Part shown: positions 10,634 to 23,360 of the stretch, in pieces
How positions within the stretch are numbered: position 1 is the first letter of the stretch
Layout of the letters: each line of letters opens with the position of its first letter
NCBI GenBank assembly: GCA_009691145.1
Contig: SHVG01000005.1
Span: 1-40,310 of the forward strand
Length of the DNA stretch: 40,310 nucleotides
From: Candidatus Planktophila sp.
GTDB taxonomy: Bacteria > Actinomycetota > Actinomycetes > Nanopelagicales > Nanopelagicaceae
Direction: 5' to 3'
Program-made: the position numbers and the translations under genes
The notes under the pieces: generated by a model
Seen by the model: only the letters and a program-made list of their open reading frames with translations
The model's database searches: none
What the model was told of the DNA's origin: nothing

Positions 10634-11278
10634 ATGGGCAAAGAGATTGATTTGAAAAAAGGCGAGATCAGTCGTCACATCAATAAAGCGTTGAAAGCGA
10701 TATCTGATGGATACGTCATCGTGATTCCTCTTGAGCACAGTTATGCATTTGCCTGCGATGCCTTTAAACACGATGCCGTGCGTGCGATGCACGTCTTACG
10801 TGGAGATCCATTGTTTACTGCAGCTCAAGTCTTAGTCGGCAGTACAAAGACGGCCCATGGTGTGGTGCGTGAAATTACTCCAGAGATCAGCGCATTAATG
10901 AAAAAGTTTTGGCCAGGAATGTTATCGATGAACCTTCGTCCACAAACGGGATTGAGTTGGGATTTGGGCGATGCTAATCAGTTAGATCGAGTGAGCATTC
11001 GTGTTCCTAAGAGTAAGTTTGCTAAAGCTCTAGTGGCCGAAAGTGGACCATTGGCCGTTGCAAGTGGAGTGCGTGTTGGCCGTCCTGCACCAAAGGCTTT
11101 GAGCGATATCTTTGTTTTGGACTCAGATTTAGCGATGCAGTTTAATAATGGCAATCTGCGAAAGGGCCCAACAACAACGGTAGTAGAAGCCGATGAGACC
11201 GGTGTGCGCGTGCTGCGAATTGGGGCAATCTCATTGGAAGAGATTCAAGGTATCGTTCCTGGTGCCACTGCCCTATAA
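10634..11278 (+). CDS. Sua5/YciO/YrdC-family protein (divergent; L-threonylcarbamoyladenylate synthase-like)
   Basis: Collinear with actinobacterial Sua5/YrdC (GYVIVIPLEHSYAFACDAF ... FWPGMLSMNLRP...LSWDLGD ... GPLAVASGVRVGRPAP) and in the usual prmC-sua5 position, but the active-site motifs are altered (see findings). Confidence 0.8.
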   Translation: MGKEIDLKKGEISRHINKALKAISDGYVIVIPLEHSYAFACDAFKHDAVRAMHVLRGDPLFTAAQVLVGSTKTAHGVVREITPEISALMKKFWPGMLSMNLRPQTGLSWDLGDANQLDRVSIRVPKSKFAKALVAESGPLAVASGVRVGRPAPKALSDIFVLDSDLAMQFNNGNLRKGPTTTVVEADETGVRVLRIGAISLEEIQGIVPGATAL

Positions 11279-11287
11279 GATTGGGCC

Positions 11288-12547
11288 ATGTCCACTTTCT
11301 ATGGCCCCGATTTTCAAGCCTTAACCAAGCAAGATCCAGAGATCGCCGCGGTTTTATTATCTGAACTCAAGCGTCAACAGACCAACTTGCAGTTAATCGC
11401 ATCGGAGAACTTCACATCGCGCGCAGTCTTGGCGGCGATGGGATCATCGCTATCTAATAAATATGCCGAGGGCTATCCAGGCAAGCGCTACTACGGCGGA
11501 TGCGAAGAGGTAGACAAGGCTGAGTTCCTTGCAATTGAGCGCGCGAAGAGTTTATTTGGGGCAGAGCATGCAAATGTTCAACCGCACTCAGGTGGTAGCG
11601 CCAACGTCGCCGTCTATCAAGCCTTTACTAAGCCCGGAGATACTGTGCTTGCAATGTCACTGCCACATGGTGGCCACTTAACACATGGCTCGCCAGTTAA
11701 CTTTTCAGGTAAGTGGTTTAACGTAGAGTCATACGGTGTGCGGGCCGATAACGAACTCATTGATTATGACGAGCTTCGCGATAAAGCCATCGCAGTTAAG
11801 CCAAAGATGATCTGCTCGGGTGCAACTGCATACCCCTCACTTATTGATTTTGAAAAGATTCGTACGATTTGTGATGAAGTCGGCGCAATTATGTGGGTAG
11901 ATGCTGCGCACTTCATCGGTTTGGTGGCCGGCAAAGCGATTCCATCTCCAGTTCCTTATGCCGATGTGGTTTCATTTACGACACACAAAGTTTTGCGAGG
12001 ACCTCGCGGTGGCATGATTCTGGCTAAGGCCGAACACGCCGCCGCCATCGATAAGGCGGTTTTCCCTGGGATGCAGGGCGGGCCAATAATGTCGGCCATT
12101 GCAGGAAAGGCCGTTGCCCTAGCTGAATGTGCAACACCTGGCTACCAAAAGTATGCAAAGGATGTGATCGTTAACGCCAAAGCCTTAGCTGCAGCTCTAG
12201 AGTCTGAAGGTATGCGCGCAGTATCTGGCGGCACACAAACTCACCTCGCGTTGATGGATATTCGCAGCACTGGCGTTACTGGAAAGGTCGCCGATGAGCG
12301 TTGTGGCGCAGCAGGAATCGTCATGAATAAGAACTCCATTCCTTATGATCCAGAAAAGCCAGCTGTGACAAGCGGTGTGCGCGTTGGAACGCCTGCCACC
12401 ACTACCCAGGGCATGGGGCCGGCCGAGATGAAGCAGATCGCATCGTTGATTGCGCGCGCAATTGCAACCGATGATGGCGCAACCCATGCTTTGATTAAAA
12501 CCGAAGTCCACGCTCTTACTGCGCGTTTTCCCATCTATCAGGCGTAA
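11288..12547 (+). CDS. glyA: serine hydroxymethyltransferase
   Basis: 419 aa; LIASENFTS, TTHKVLRGPRGGMIL PLP-lysine motif. Confidence 0.97.
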   Translation: MSTFYGPDFQALTKQDPEIAAVLLSELKRQQTNLQLIASENFTSRAVLAAMGSSLSNKYAEGYPGKRYYGGCEEVDKAEFLAIERAKSLFGAEHANVQPHSGGSANVAVYQAFTKPGDTVLAMSLPHGGHLTHGSPVNFSGKWFNVESYGVRADNELIDYDELRDKAIAVKPKMICSGATAYPSLIDFEKIRTICDEVGAIMWVDAAHFIGLVAGKAIPSPVPYADVVSFTTHKVLRGPRGGMILAKAEHAAAIDKAVFPGMQGGPIMSAIAGKAVALAECATPGYQKYAKDVIVNAKALAAALESEGMRAVSGGTQTHLALMDIRSTGVTGKVADERCGAAGIVMNKNSIPYDPEKPAVTSGVRVGTPATTTQGMGPAEMKQIASLIARAIATDDGATHALIKTEVHALTARFPIYQA

Positions 12548-12555
12548 CTAATTTC

Positions 12556-13632
12556 ATGCGCGAATATTTAGTCACTCTACTTATCTCTGCGGCGCTGTGT
12601 TATCTGGTTACTCCATTTGTGCGCACGCAGGCGATTCGCTTCGGTGCAGTAGCCCAGATCCGTGGCCGCGATATTCACACGACACCAACTGCTCGCTGGG
12701 GTGGGGTAGCGATGTGGATAGCGATGTCGGTGACTTTTATGATCGTCAATCACCTTCCACTCGTTGGTAAATCATTTGGCCACGAATCACAGGGTATTTT
12801 CTTAGCGGCAACTGTCATTGTCTTACTTGGTATGGCCGATGATCGTTTTCAATTAGATGCCCTTACAAAACTTGCCGGTCAAGTCTTCGTTGCAAGTATT
12901 TTATTGTTATATGGAATCCAGATTTTATGGCTACCCATTAACGGGGTTGTTACGCTGCCACCAAGCATTGGTCAGTTAGTTACAGTATTAATCGTTGTTG
13001 TGATAATTAACGCCGTGAACTTTATCGATGGTATGGATGGCTTAGCCGCTGGAATCGTGGCTATTGCCGGCATAGCTTTTTTCGCCTTTGCCTATCTATT
13101 AGCCGTTGATTTCGGCTTCAGCCGTGCCGGTGCACCATCTTTAATTACCGCGGTTTTAGTTGGAATCTGTATTGGTTTCTTGCCGCATAACGCACACCCG
13201 GCGCGGATTTTTATGGGGGATAGTGGATCGATGTTGCTAGGGCTTCTATTAGCTGCTGCTGCAATCACATTAACTGGGCAAGTAGATCCCAATGCAATCT
13301 CGGCTGAATCTGCCGGTCCAACACTCTTACCGCTGCTCTTACCCTTTGCCGTTCTTGCGATTCCATTAGCTGATTTATTACTCGCCGTTGGCCGCAGAGT
13401 ACAAGCTGGTAAATCCCCCTTCGCACCTGATAATGAGCATTTGCATCACCGTCTATTAAGTGCCGGGAACTCCCAGTTAAAAACCGCCTTCATTCTTTAT
13501 CTATGGACGGCGACGATAGCTTTTCCAGTCACTGTTTTAGCCTTTGCGCCGTGGTGGGTGGCCCTCTTAACAGCACTGACTTTAATCACGATTACATCAT
13601 TGATTAGCCGAAAGAGTAAGGTGAGCAAATGA
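12556..13632 (+). CDS. undecaprenyl-phosphate N-acetylglucosaminyl 1-phosphate transferase (MraY/WecA family)
   Basis: Multi-TM; NFIDGMDGLAAG, ARIFMGDSGSMLLG, DNEHLHHRLL motifs; upstream of the atp operon as in many actinobacteria. Confidence 0.92.
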   Translation: MREYLVTLLISAALCYLVTPFVRTQAIRFGAVAQIRGRDIHTTPTARWGGVAMWIAMSVTFMIVNHLPLVGKSFGHESQGIFLAATVIVLLGMADDRFQLDALTKLAGQVFVASILLLYGIQILWLPINGVVTLPPSIGQLVTVLIVVVIINAVNFIDGMDGLAAGIVAIAGIAFFAFAYLLAVDFGFSRAGAPSLITAVLVGICIGFLPHNAHPARIFMGDSGSMLLGLLLAAAAITLTGQVDPNAISAESAGPTLLPLLLPFAVLAIPLADLLLAVGRRVQAGKSPFAPDNEHLHHRLLSAGNSQLKTAFILYLWTATIAFPVTVLAFAPWWVALLTALTLITITSLISRKSKVSK

Positions 13633-14075
13633 GTCAATCGAGTGAGTTTGAAATGTGGCGTGGTGCGGTTATTCCAGCCAGTGTTATTGGTGTACTTACC
13701 ACGATTGGAATGACTTTAGCCCGAGGCTCTTCATCGATTTTAGGTGGAGTATTAGCCGAATTCATTGTTGTTATTTTCTTTGGAATTCACCTTGCGATCT
13801 CAAAATATTCTCGAAAATTAGATCCGATGACGACGATGGTTTTAGTATTGATTTCATATTTTGCAAAATTGATGATTTTAGGAGTTTTTCTCTTGGTTGT
13901 TGTAAACGCAGTGCCTGAGAAGAGTTTAGATCGCACAACTTTTGGCGTTGTTGCCGTTGCAATTACTTTCGCCTGGCTTGCCGGTGAAGTGAGGGCTTTC
14001 TTAAAGCTTCGCCTTCATCTACCATTACCCGGTGAGGCCAGTCACAATCAATCGAGTGAAGAGGGCGGCCAATAA
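13629..14075 (+). CDS. small membrane protein, AtpI-like, upstream of atp operon
   Basis: 148 aa with about 4 hydrophobic segments; ATGA overlap with the preceding gene; synteny. Confidence 0.7.
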   Translation: MSQSSEFEMWRGAVIPASVIGVLTTIGMTLARGSSSILGGVLAEFIVVIFFGIHLAISKYSRKLDPMTTMVLVLISYFAKLMILGVFLLVVVNAVPEKSLDRTTFGVVAVAITFAWLAGEVRAFLKLRLHLPLPGEASHNQSSEEGGQ

Positions 14076-14263
14076 TGGCGATGAATGATGATGCGGCTTT
14101 TTGGTCCATACTTGCCTACTTGATCTCGGGATTAGTTTTCTGGGGAGGCGCAGGTGCCCTAGGAGATCACTTTCTGGGTACACATTTCCTGCTCATTATC
14201 GGTTTAGTCCTTGGAATCGGCTCAAGTTTTTGGTTGATCTGGCTCCGTTTTCTCAAGAGCTAA
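14075..14263 (+). CDS. AtpZ/AtpI-like small membrane protein
   Basis: 62 aa, two TM segments (ILAYLISGLVFWGGAGALGDHFLG / FLLIIGLVLGIGSSFWLIWLRF), typical of the AtpZ/AtpI family; overlaps the previous stop. Confidence 0.75.
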   Translation: MAMNDDAAFWSILAYLISGLVFWGGAGALGDHFLGTHFLLIIGLVLGIGSSFWLIWLRFLKS

Positions 14264-14405
14264 ATTCTCCTCGCCTAGCAATCTCGCCTAGCCCGCGTGG
14301 GCCTACTTCGATTTTGCATGTGGGCAGATAAGCCTCTAAGTTTGGGCAGGGCGCCCTCTCCCCATGGGCAAGAGCTATTTACCATGACTGTAGAAGGAGT
14401 TTTTA

Positions 14406-15188
14406 GTGCGCGCTTTATGGAGCCAAGCCAATCCAGGCTTTGTCCCTCCAAGTAGCGCCGACTTCGATTTCGAGCCAATCTTTGGAAATAGCATCCTGGC
14501 TACAAAGCCAGTCCTGCTAGTTGTTCTCTCAGTAATTATCGCTGGATCATTCTTCACGCTCTCAGCTCGCAAGGCGGCAATTGTGCCTTCAAAGCTGCAA
14601 TTTGCCGGTGAATCGATCTACACATTTATCCGCAACGAACTTGGGCGCGATGTTATTGGCCCTGAGTTCATGCGATTTGTGCCCTTTCTTTTCTCACTAT
14701 TTATCTTTATTCTGACAAATAATGTGTTTGGAGTTATTCCGCTCTTGCAGTTTCCAACGATGTCACATATCGGTTTTCCAATCGGCGTGACTATCTTTTC
14801 TTACGTGACTTATCACTATGTTGCAATTAAGAAGCATGGACTTGGAAAGTACGTAAAAGATATCTGCTTTATGCCAGGAATTCCAAAGCCTGTATATCTA
14901 ATTTTAACTCCAGTAGAGCTACTTACCTATCTTGTAATCCGACCATTGACACTCTCAATGCGTTTATTTGCCAATATGTTCGCCGGACACCTTCTGCTTC
15001 TCGTATTCACTCTTGGCGGCGAATACTTGCTCACCAGTGGCTTGATTCTAAAGTTCCTCAGTTTGTTCTCATTTGGCTTTGCAATTGGCTTGAGCTTCTT
15101 CGAATTAGGTATCCAGACTTTGCAGGCATACATCTTTACTCTACTTACAGCCCTCTACATCGCCGGCGCACTCGCCGACGAGCACTAA
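14406..15188 (+). CDS. atpB: ATP synthase F0 subunit a
   Basis: PVELLTYLVIRPLTLSMRLFANMFAGHLLL conserved helix; GTG start with GAAGGAG RBS. Confidence 0.96.
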   Translation: MRALWSQANPGFVPPSSADFDFEPIFGNSILATKPVLLVVLSVIIAGSFFTLSARKAAIVPSKLQFAGESIYTFIRNELGRDVIGPEFMRFVPFLFSLFIFILTNNVFGVIPLLQFPTMSHIGFPIGVTIFSYVTYHYVAIKKHGLGKYVKDICFMPGIPKPVYLILTPVELLTYLVIRPLTLSMRLFANMFAGHLLLLVFTLGGEYLLTSGLILKFLSLFSFGFAIGLSFFELGIQTLQAYIFTLLTALYIAGALADEH

Positions 15189-15242
15189 CACCACACTAAC
15201 TTTGACCAGACGACCGTTTGGCCAATATGAAAGGAAAGAGAA

Positions 15243-15449
15243 ATGACAGGTACTCTCGCAATCGTAGGCTTTGGTCTATCGACAATTGGACCCGGTACTG
15301 CTACCGGCTTGATCTTCGCGGCATATATCAGCGGCGTTGCTCGTCAGCCAGAGGCTCGCAGCATCCTGCAGCCAATCGCATTCCTTGGCTTCGCCCTTGC
15401 TGAAGCTTTGGCGCTATTTGGCCTTGTTCTTGCATTCGTACTGAAGTAA
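15243..15449 (+). CDS. atpE: ATP synthase F0 subunit c
   Basis: 68 aa hairpin; GPGTATG, RQPEAR loop, carboxylate in [11 protein letters not shown] (H+-type appearance). Confidence 0.97.
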   Translation: MTGTLAIVGFGLSTIGPGTATGLIFAAYISGVARQPEARSILQPIAFLGFALAEALALFGLVLAFVLK

Positions 15450-15477
15450 GAAATAGCTAGAAACAAACTAGGAGTAA

Positions 15478-16020
15478 ATGATGTTTAGTAAAATTGGATT
15501 TCTTGCATCTGCCGAGGCAGGCGCAAGTCCCGTCATTCCTAAACCAGCTGAAATTATTGTTGGTTTCGTTGCCTTTGGCATCCTCTTTTTGATTATTCGT
15601 GCGCGCGCAGTTCCGCGCTTTGAAAAGGCATATAAGGATCGCACCGAAGCAATCGAGGGTGGCTTAGAGCGCGCAGAAGTTGCACAACGCGAAGCAGCGC
15701 AGGCATTGCAGATGTATAAGACACAACTTGCAGATGCTCGCGGAGAAGCTGCGAAGCTTCGCGAAGAGGCACGTGCAGAAGGCTCTGTCATTCTCGAGCA
15801 GATGAGAACTACTGCTCAAGAAGAGGCCACACGCATTACTGCTTCGGCGCGCGTATCGATTGAGGCCGAGCGTCAAGTGGCCTTTAACTCACTTCTCAAT
15901 GAAGTAGGCGCACTAGCTACTGAACTCGCATCAAGAATCGTCGGAGAATCACTCGATGATGCAGCTCGGCAGTCACGAGTTGTTGAGCGCTTTCTTGCAG
16001 ATGTGGAGAAGTCAAAGTAA
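15478..16020 (+). CDS. atpF: ATP synthase F0 subunit b
   Basis: One N-terminal TM then a charged coiled-coil; position between atpE and atpH. Confidence 0.94.
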   Translation: MMFSKIGFLASAEAGASPVIPKPAEIIVGFVAFGILFLIIRARAVPRFEKAYKDRTEAIEGGLERAEVAQREAAQALQMYKTQLADARGEAAKLREEARAEGSVILEQMRTTAQEEATRITASARVSIEAERQVAFNSLLNEVGALATELASRIVGESLDDAARQSRVVERFLADVEKSK

Positions 16021-16022
16021 CT

Positions 16023-16862
16023 ATGACACTCTCACTAAAAGGTTCAAGTCGGCTATCTCTAGTCACAACCCGTGCTCAGCTTGAGAAATTGATCTCAAGT
16101 AGTGATGCATCGGCTGCGGCTAAAACCTCCTCTGATCTTTTGGCGATTGTTACAGTACTTGACTCTTCAATTGCACTTCGTAGGGCGTTAAGTGATTTTG
16201 CACGTGATGCAGCTTCAAAAGTTGAATTAAGCAAGACGGTTTTCTCTGGAATTCAAAGCGGGAACGCCTTTGCATTACTTTCAACAATGGTTGGTCTGCG
16301 TTGGTCATCACCTAAGGATTTAGGCGATGTTACTGAGCTCCTTGCAGTAGAGGCTGCGACCGTTGCAGTTGAAAAAGCATCTCAACTCGATCAACTTGAG
16401 TCCGAGCTATTTGCTTTTGCTCAGATTGTTGCAAAGAATCCAGAGCTTCGTGCAACATTTGCACTTCGTTCAACGTCAGGGGTTAAGAAGAGTGATCTAG
16501 TGTCGGCCCTCCTGTCAGGCAAGGCGCTTGCAGCATCTATCGATTTAATCTCATTCTTAGTAGACCATCCGCGAGGCCGTAATCTTGAGAGCGGACTTGA
16601 TGAGTTCGCCGACATCATCTCTGCACGTAAAGCACGTTTAATTGCCCACGTTATATCGGCTAACCCGCTCACTTCAGAGCAGACCGCTCGTTTAACTACC
16701 GCCTTGACCAAGATGATGGGCCATGAAATTCGAGTCAACGTCAGTATTGAAAAGGAAGTAGTCGGGGGTCTGTCAATTCGCATTGCAGATGAGCTCATCG
16801 ACGGCACTTTGATTGCTCGTTTAGCACAAGCAGATCGCCTGCTTGCTGGCAAGAGCGCTTAA
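16023..16862 (+). CDS. atpH: ATP synthase F1 subunit delta (long actinobacterial form)
   Basis: 279 aa; C-terminal [26 protein letters not shown]; synteny. Confidence 0.94.
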   Translation: MTLSLKGSSRLSLVTTRAQLEKLISSSDASAAAKTSSDLLAIVTVLDSSIALRRALSDFARDAASKVELSKTVFSGIQSGNAFALLSTMVGLRWSSPKDLGDVTELLAVEAATVAVEKASQLDQLESELFAFAQIVAKNPELRATFALRSTSGVKKSDLVSALLSGKALAASIDLISFLVDHPRGRNLESGLDEFADIISARKARLIAHVISANPLTSEQTARLTTALTKMMGHEIRVNVSIEKEVVGGLSIRIADELIDGTLIARLAQADRLLAGKSA

Positions 16863-16896
16863 GTTTTTAATTAGAAACAAGAAAAGGGAGAATAAA

Positions 16897-18537
16897 ATGG
16901 CGGAACTTACAATCCGGCCCGAAGAGATCCGTGATGCCTTAGCGACATTTGTTAAGTCATACGATCCAGGCACAGCCACTCGTGATGAAGTCGGAACTGT
17001 TAGCCAGGCCGGCGATGGAATCGCACGCGTTGAAGGTCTCCCATCTACAATGGCCAATGAGTTGTTGCAGTTTGAGAACGGAACGTTGGGGCTTGCACTT
17101 AACCTCGATGTGCGCGAAATCGGCGTAGTTATTCTCGGTGACACAACTGGTATCGCAGAGGGTTCATCAGTACGACGCACAGGAGAGATTCTCTCTGTGC
17201 CAGTTGGAGATGCCTTCCTTGGTCGCGTTGTTGATCCACTGGGTCGTCCAATCGATGGCAAGGGTGAGATCAAAGCCGAAGCACGCCGCGCACTCGAACT
17301 ACAGGCACCTTCAGTAGTTCAGCGCCAACCCGTAAAAGAGCCATTAGCAACTGGAATTAAAGCTATCGATGCGATGACAGCTATCGGACGTGGACAGCGC
17401 CAGCTAATTATTGGTGACCGTCAGACTGGTAAGACTGCAGTTGCAGTAGACACAATTATCAACCAGAAGGAAAACTGGAAAACTGGAGATCCGAAGAAGC
17501 AAGTTAAATGTATTTACGTTGCTATCGGACAAAAGGGTTCAACGATTGCATCTGTTAAAGCTGCACTAGAAGAGGCTGGCGCGATGGAGTACACAACCAT
17601 CGTTGCATCCCCTGCCTCTGATTCAGCAGGCTTTAAATACTTAGCTCCATACACTGGCTCTTCTATTGGTCAGCACTGGATGTATAAGGGTGAGCACGTT
17701 CTCATTGTTTTTGATGATTTATCAAAGCAGGCCGAGGCCTATCGCTCAGTTTCGCTCTTGCTACGTCGTCCTCCAGGCCGCGAGGCTTATCCAGGCGATG
17801 TTTTCTACTTACACTCACGTCTATTAGAGCGTTGCGCAAAGCTCTCCGATGAACTCGGTGGCGGTTCAATGACTGGCCTGCCAATTATTGAGACTAAGGG
17901 AAATGACATATCAGCATTTATTCCTACAAATGTTATTTCGATTACCGATGGACAGTGCTTCCTTGAAACAGATTTATTTAACGCCGGTGTTCGCCCTGCG
18001 ATCAACGTAGGTATTTCAGTTTCTCGCGTAGGTGGTTCAGCTCAGACTAAGGCAATGAAGAAGATCGCTGGACGTTTGCGCCTTGACCTTGCACAGTTCC
18101 GTGAGCTCGAAGCCTTCGCAGCATTTGGTTCAGATCTAGATGCAGCCTCTAAGGCACAACTCGAGCGCGGTGCTCGCATGGTCGAACTTTTGAAGCAGGG
18201 TCAGTACTCACCGTACTCACTCGAGCGTCAGATTGTTTCAATCTGGGCCGGTACATCAGGTGCCTTAGATGATGTTGCAGTGGCTGATATCCGCCGCTTT
18301 GAATCAGAGCTCCTGGATTACATTGGCCGTGAGCGCAAAGCAATCTTTGACGTTATCTCGCAAACCAAGCAGTTAGAGGATGACACCGTTGCTTCAATGG
18401 TCGAAACCGTAGCCTCATTCAAGACGCGCTTTATTCCAACTGTTGCCGTTGTGGTTAAGGATGCTCCAGCTGAAGCACTTACAGGCGAAGGTTCAGAGCA
18501 GATCACAAAGCACGTCCCACCGGCGGTGAAGAAGTAA
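16897..18537 (+). CDS. atpA: ATP synthase F1 subunit alpha
   Basis: [26 protein letters not shown] Walker [21 protein letters not shown] 16897 with GGGAG RBS; the ORF start at 16843 overlaps atpH. Confidence 0.98.
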   Translation: MAELTIRPEEIRDALATFVKSYDPGTATRDEVGTVSQAGDGIARVEGLPSTMANELLQFENGTLGLALNLDVREIGVVILGDTTGIAEGSSVRRTGEILSVPVGDAFLGRVVDPLGRPIDGKGEIKAEARRALELQAPSVVQRQPVKEPLATGIKAIDAMTAIGRGQRQLIIGDRQTGKTAVAVDTIINQKENWKTGDPKKQVKCIYVAIGQKGSTIASVKAALEEAGAMEYTTIVASPASDSAGFKYLAPYTGSSIGQHWMYKGEHVLIVFDDLSKQAEAYRSVSLLLRRPPGREAYPGDVFYLHSRLLERCAKLSDELGGGSMTGLPIIETKGNDISAFIPTNVISITDGQCFLETDLFNAGVRPAINVGISVSRVGGSAQTKAMKKIAGRLRLDLAQFRELEAFAAFGSDLDAASKAQLERGARMVELLKQGQYSPYSLERQIVSIWAGTSGALDDVAVADIRRFESELLDYIGRERKAIFDVISQTKQLEDDTVASMVETVASFKTRFIPTVAVVVKDAPAEALTGEGSEQITKHVPPAVKK

Positions 18538-18540
18538 ACC

Positions 18541-20888
<2,348 letters not shown>

Positions 20889-20896
20889 GCACAACA

Positions 20897-21151
20897 ATGG
20901 CACTTAACGTCGAATTAGTATCGCCAACACAACGTGTGTGGTCGGGGGAGGCAACCTCTGTCTCTGCACGGACAATTGATGGAGATCTCGGAATTTTAAC
21001 TGGGCACACACCTTTGTTTGGTGTCCTAGTTGACGGCGTTGTAAGCATTACTTCTATTGATGGGAGCACCACTGATTTCAACGTCAGTGGTGGCTTCTTA
21101 TCAGTGTCAAATAACAGAGTTTCAATTCTTACAGAAACAGTCAGTAATTAA
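20897..21151 (+). CDS. atpC: ATP synthase F1 subunit epsilon, short form
   Basis: 84 aa; LNVELVSPTQRVWSGEATSVSARTIDGDLGILTGHTPLFGVL beta-sandwich domain only; last gene of the operon. Confidence 0.93.
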   Translation: MALNVELVSPTQRVWSGEATSVSARTIDGDLGILTGHTPLFGVLVDGVVSITSIDGSTTDFNVSGGFLSVSNNRVSILTETVSN

Positions 21152-21152
21152 C

Positions 21153-22073
21153 CTACTTTAAGTGGTGCTCGGTTTCGATAACGCGGACCGTCTTGGACTG
21201 TCCACGCATCACAATTGATTGGCTAACCGCGCCAAAACTTGTATAGCGAATACCTTTTATTAACTCACCATCGGTGATTCCAGTAGCGGCTAAAAAAACA
21301 TCCTCAGAGTTCACTAGATCTTTGGTGTACAAAACCGCCCCTGATGCTTTGCCCTCGATATGCAGTTGTCCCTGAATCGCACCACCTAAACAGATCATCG
21401 CCACGGCGGCAATAACGCCTTCGGGGGTGCCTCCAATGCCCATCAAAAGATCGATTCCAGTATTGGGGCGTGCAGTTTCAATTGCAGCTGCAACATCCCC
21501 ATCTTGAATCAAACGGATACGTGCACCTGCAGCACGAATTTCGGAGATCAACTGCTCGTGACGAGGGCGATTTAAAACAACGACGGTGATATCACTGATC
21601 GCTAAGTTTTTAGCCTTTGCAACTGCTTTGATATTATCGGCCGTACTTGCATTGATATCGATAACATGCGCCGCCTCTGGCCCTGTAACAATCTTGTTCA
21701 TGTAAAAAGAGGTCTTTGGATCATACATTGTTCCGCGCGGTGAAAGAGCGATAACTGAGATCGCACCGTTCATTCCATTTGCTGTCAGCGATGTTCCATC
21801 GATTGGGTCTACTGCAACATCGCAGGATGGACCTTGCTGATTGCCAACGTGTTCTCCGTTGTGCAACATGGGGGCGTTATCTTTTTCACCCTCACCAATG
21901 ACAACAACTCCGGCCATATCAACGGTGTTAATCATTTCGCGCATCGCTTCGACAGCCGCCTTATCGGCTAAGTTTTTCTCACCTCGTCCGACCCAGGGTG
22001 CGGCCGCGATTGCAGCGGTTTCGGTTACTCGGATTAACTCAAGGGCTAAGTTACGATCTGGAATCGGTGACAT
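21153..22073 (-). CDS. glpX: fructose-1,6-bisphosphatase class II
   Basis: [38 protein letters not shown] typical GlpX. Confidence 0.96.
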   Translation of the reverse strand: MSPIPDRNLALELIRVTETAAIAAAPWVGRGEKNLADKAAVEAMREMINTVDMAGVVVIGEGEKDNAPMLHNGEHVGNQQGPSCDVAVDPIDGTSLTANGMNGAISVIALSPRGTMYDPKTSFYMNKIVTGPEAAHVIDINASTADNIKAVAKAKNLAISDITVVVLNRPRHEQLISEIRAAGARIRLIQDGDVAAAIETARPNTGIDLLMGIGGTPEGVIAAVAMICLGGAIQGQLHIEGKASGAVLYTKDLVNSEDVFLAATGITDGELIKGIRYTSFGAVSQSIVMRGQSKTVRVIETEHHLK

Positions 22074-23332
22074 TATTCGCGGCTCACTTTGGCTCCTAGG
22101 GATACTAACTGGTGTGCAAAGTTAGGATAGCCTCGATCAATGTGAAAAGCCTGATCGATCGTCGTTTCTCCCTCGCTGACAAGGGCGGCCAAAATTAATC
22201 CCGCCCCAGCACGGATATCGGTCGCCTCAACGGGGGCACCAGAGAGCTCAGGTATACCGTCGATAGATGCGTGATGGCCATCGACTGAAATCTGCGCGCC
22301 AAGGCGAATTAGCTCGTTGACAAACATAAATCGAGATTCAAATACATTTTCAGTTACTAATGAGTGTCCATCAGCGATTGAGTTAAGGGCAATCACCATG
22401 GGCAGTAAATCAGTTGGAAAGCCAGGGTATGGAAGCGTTGCAACATCTATGGCCCGTGGCCTTGAATCCATACGGACACGAACTCCATCGGCAGTAGTTG
22501 TGACGATTGCACCGGCACTAGCTAATTTTTCGAGGGGGAGTTCGAGATCATGTGCACGTGCTCCATGGATTGTAATGTCGCCTCGAGTCATGGCTGCGGC
22601 AAATGCCCATGTCCCGGTGATGATGCGGTCAGGGATTGTTGCATGGGTGGTGGGATTGAGCTTTGTAACTCCAGTAATAGTAATTAGTGGGGTACCAAGG
22701 CCTTGAATCTGTGCGCCCATTGAGATGAGAAACTCTCCAAGATCAACGACATCGGGTTCGCGCGCAGCGTTATCGATGGTTGTTACACCCTTAGCTAAAA
22801 TGGCGGCCGTCATAATATTTTCCGTTGCACCGACGCTGGGGAAATCCAATTCCACTATCGCTCCGACTAATCCAGTCGGAGCTTCGGCGATTACATATCC
22901 ATGTTCGATATGCGCTCTAGCGCCAAGTGAGACTAACCCCTTAATATGAAAATCTAAACCACGCGAGCCGATTGCATCTCCACCAGGCAGAGCGACCTCG
23001 GCCTTACCAATGCGTGCAACCAGTGGCCCTAAAACATTTATCGATGCGCGCATCTTTCGAACGAGATCGTAATCGGCGCGATGGCCAAGGTTATCTGGTA
23101 CATCGATGGTGACGCTATCGCGTGCATGGACAACGGTGCAGCCTAAACGCGTCAATAAATCAGACATGATGTCGACATCGGCGATTTCAGGCACGTTGGT
23201 AATAGTTGTTTCGCCGGCCGCCAAAAGCGATGCCGCCATGAGTTTTAAGACCGAGTTCTTGGCACCAGTAACGGTGACTTCTCCGCGCAGATGGGCACCT
23301 CCCGTGATGCGGAAACGGTCCAGAGATGCCAT
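22073..23332 (-). CDS. murA: UDP-N-acetylglucosamine 1-carboxyvinyltransferase
   Basis: [28 protein letters not shown]; 419 aa EPSP-synthase-like repeats; PGFPTDLLP. Confidence 0.96.
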   Translation of the reverse strand: MASLDRFRITGGAHLRGEVTVTGAKNSVLKLMAASLLAAGETTITNVPEIADVDIMSDLLTRLGCTVVHARDSVTIDVPDNLGHRADYDLVRKMRASINVLGPLVARIGKAEVALPGGDAIGSRGLDFHIKGLVSLGARAHIEHGYVIAEAPTGLVGAIVELDFPSVGATENIMTAAILAKGVTTIDNAAREPDVVDLGEFLISMGAQIQGLGTPLITITGVTKLNPTTHATIPDRIITGTWAFAAAMTRGDITIHGARAHDLELPLEKLASAGAIVTTTADGVRVRMDSRPRAIDVATLPYPGFPTDLLPMVIALNSIADGHSLVTENVFESRFMFVNELIRLGAQISVDGHHASIDGIPELSGAPVEATDIRAGAGLILAALVSEGETTIDQAFHIDRGYPNFAHQLVSLGAKVSRE

Positions 23333-23360
23333 GGCCGCAGTCTACTTATAGGCTATGGGC

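Noticed and set aside
15468-15791. Antisense ORF in atpF (Ala/Ser/Arg rich)
   Set aside because: Complement of a charged coiled-coil; typical spurious ORF.
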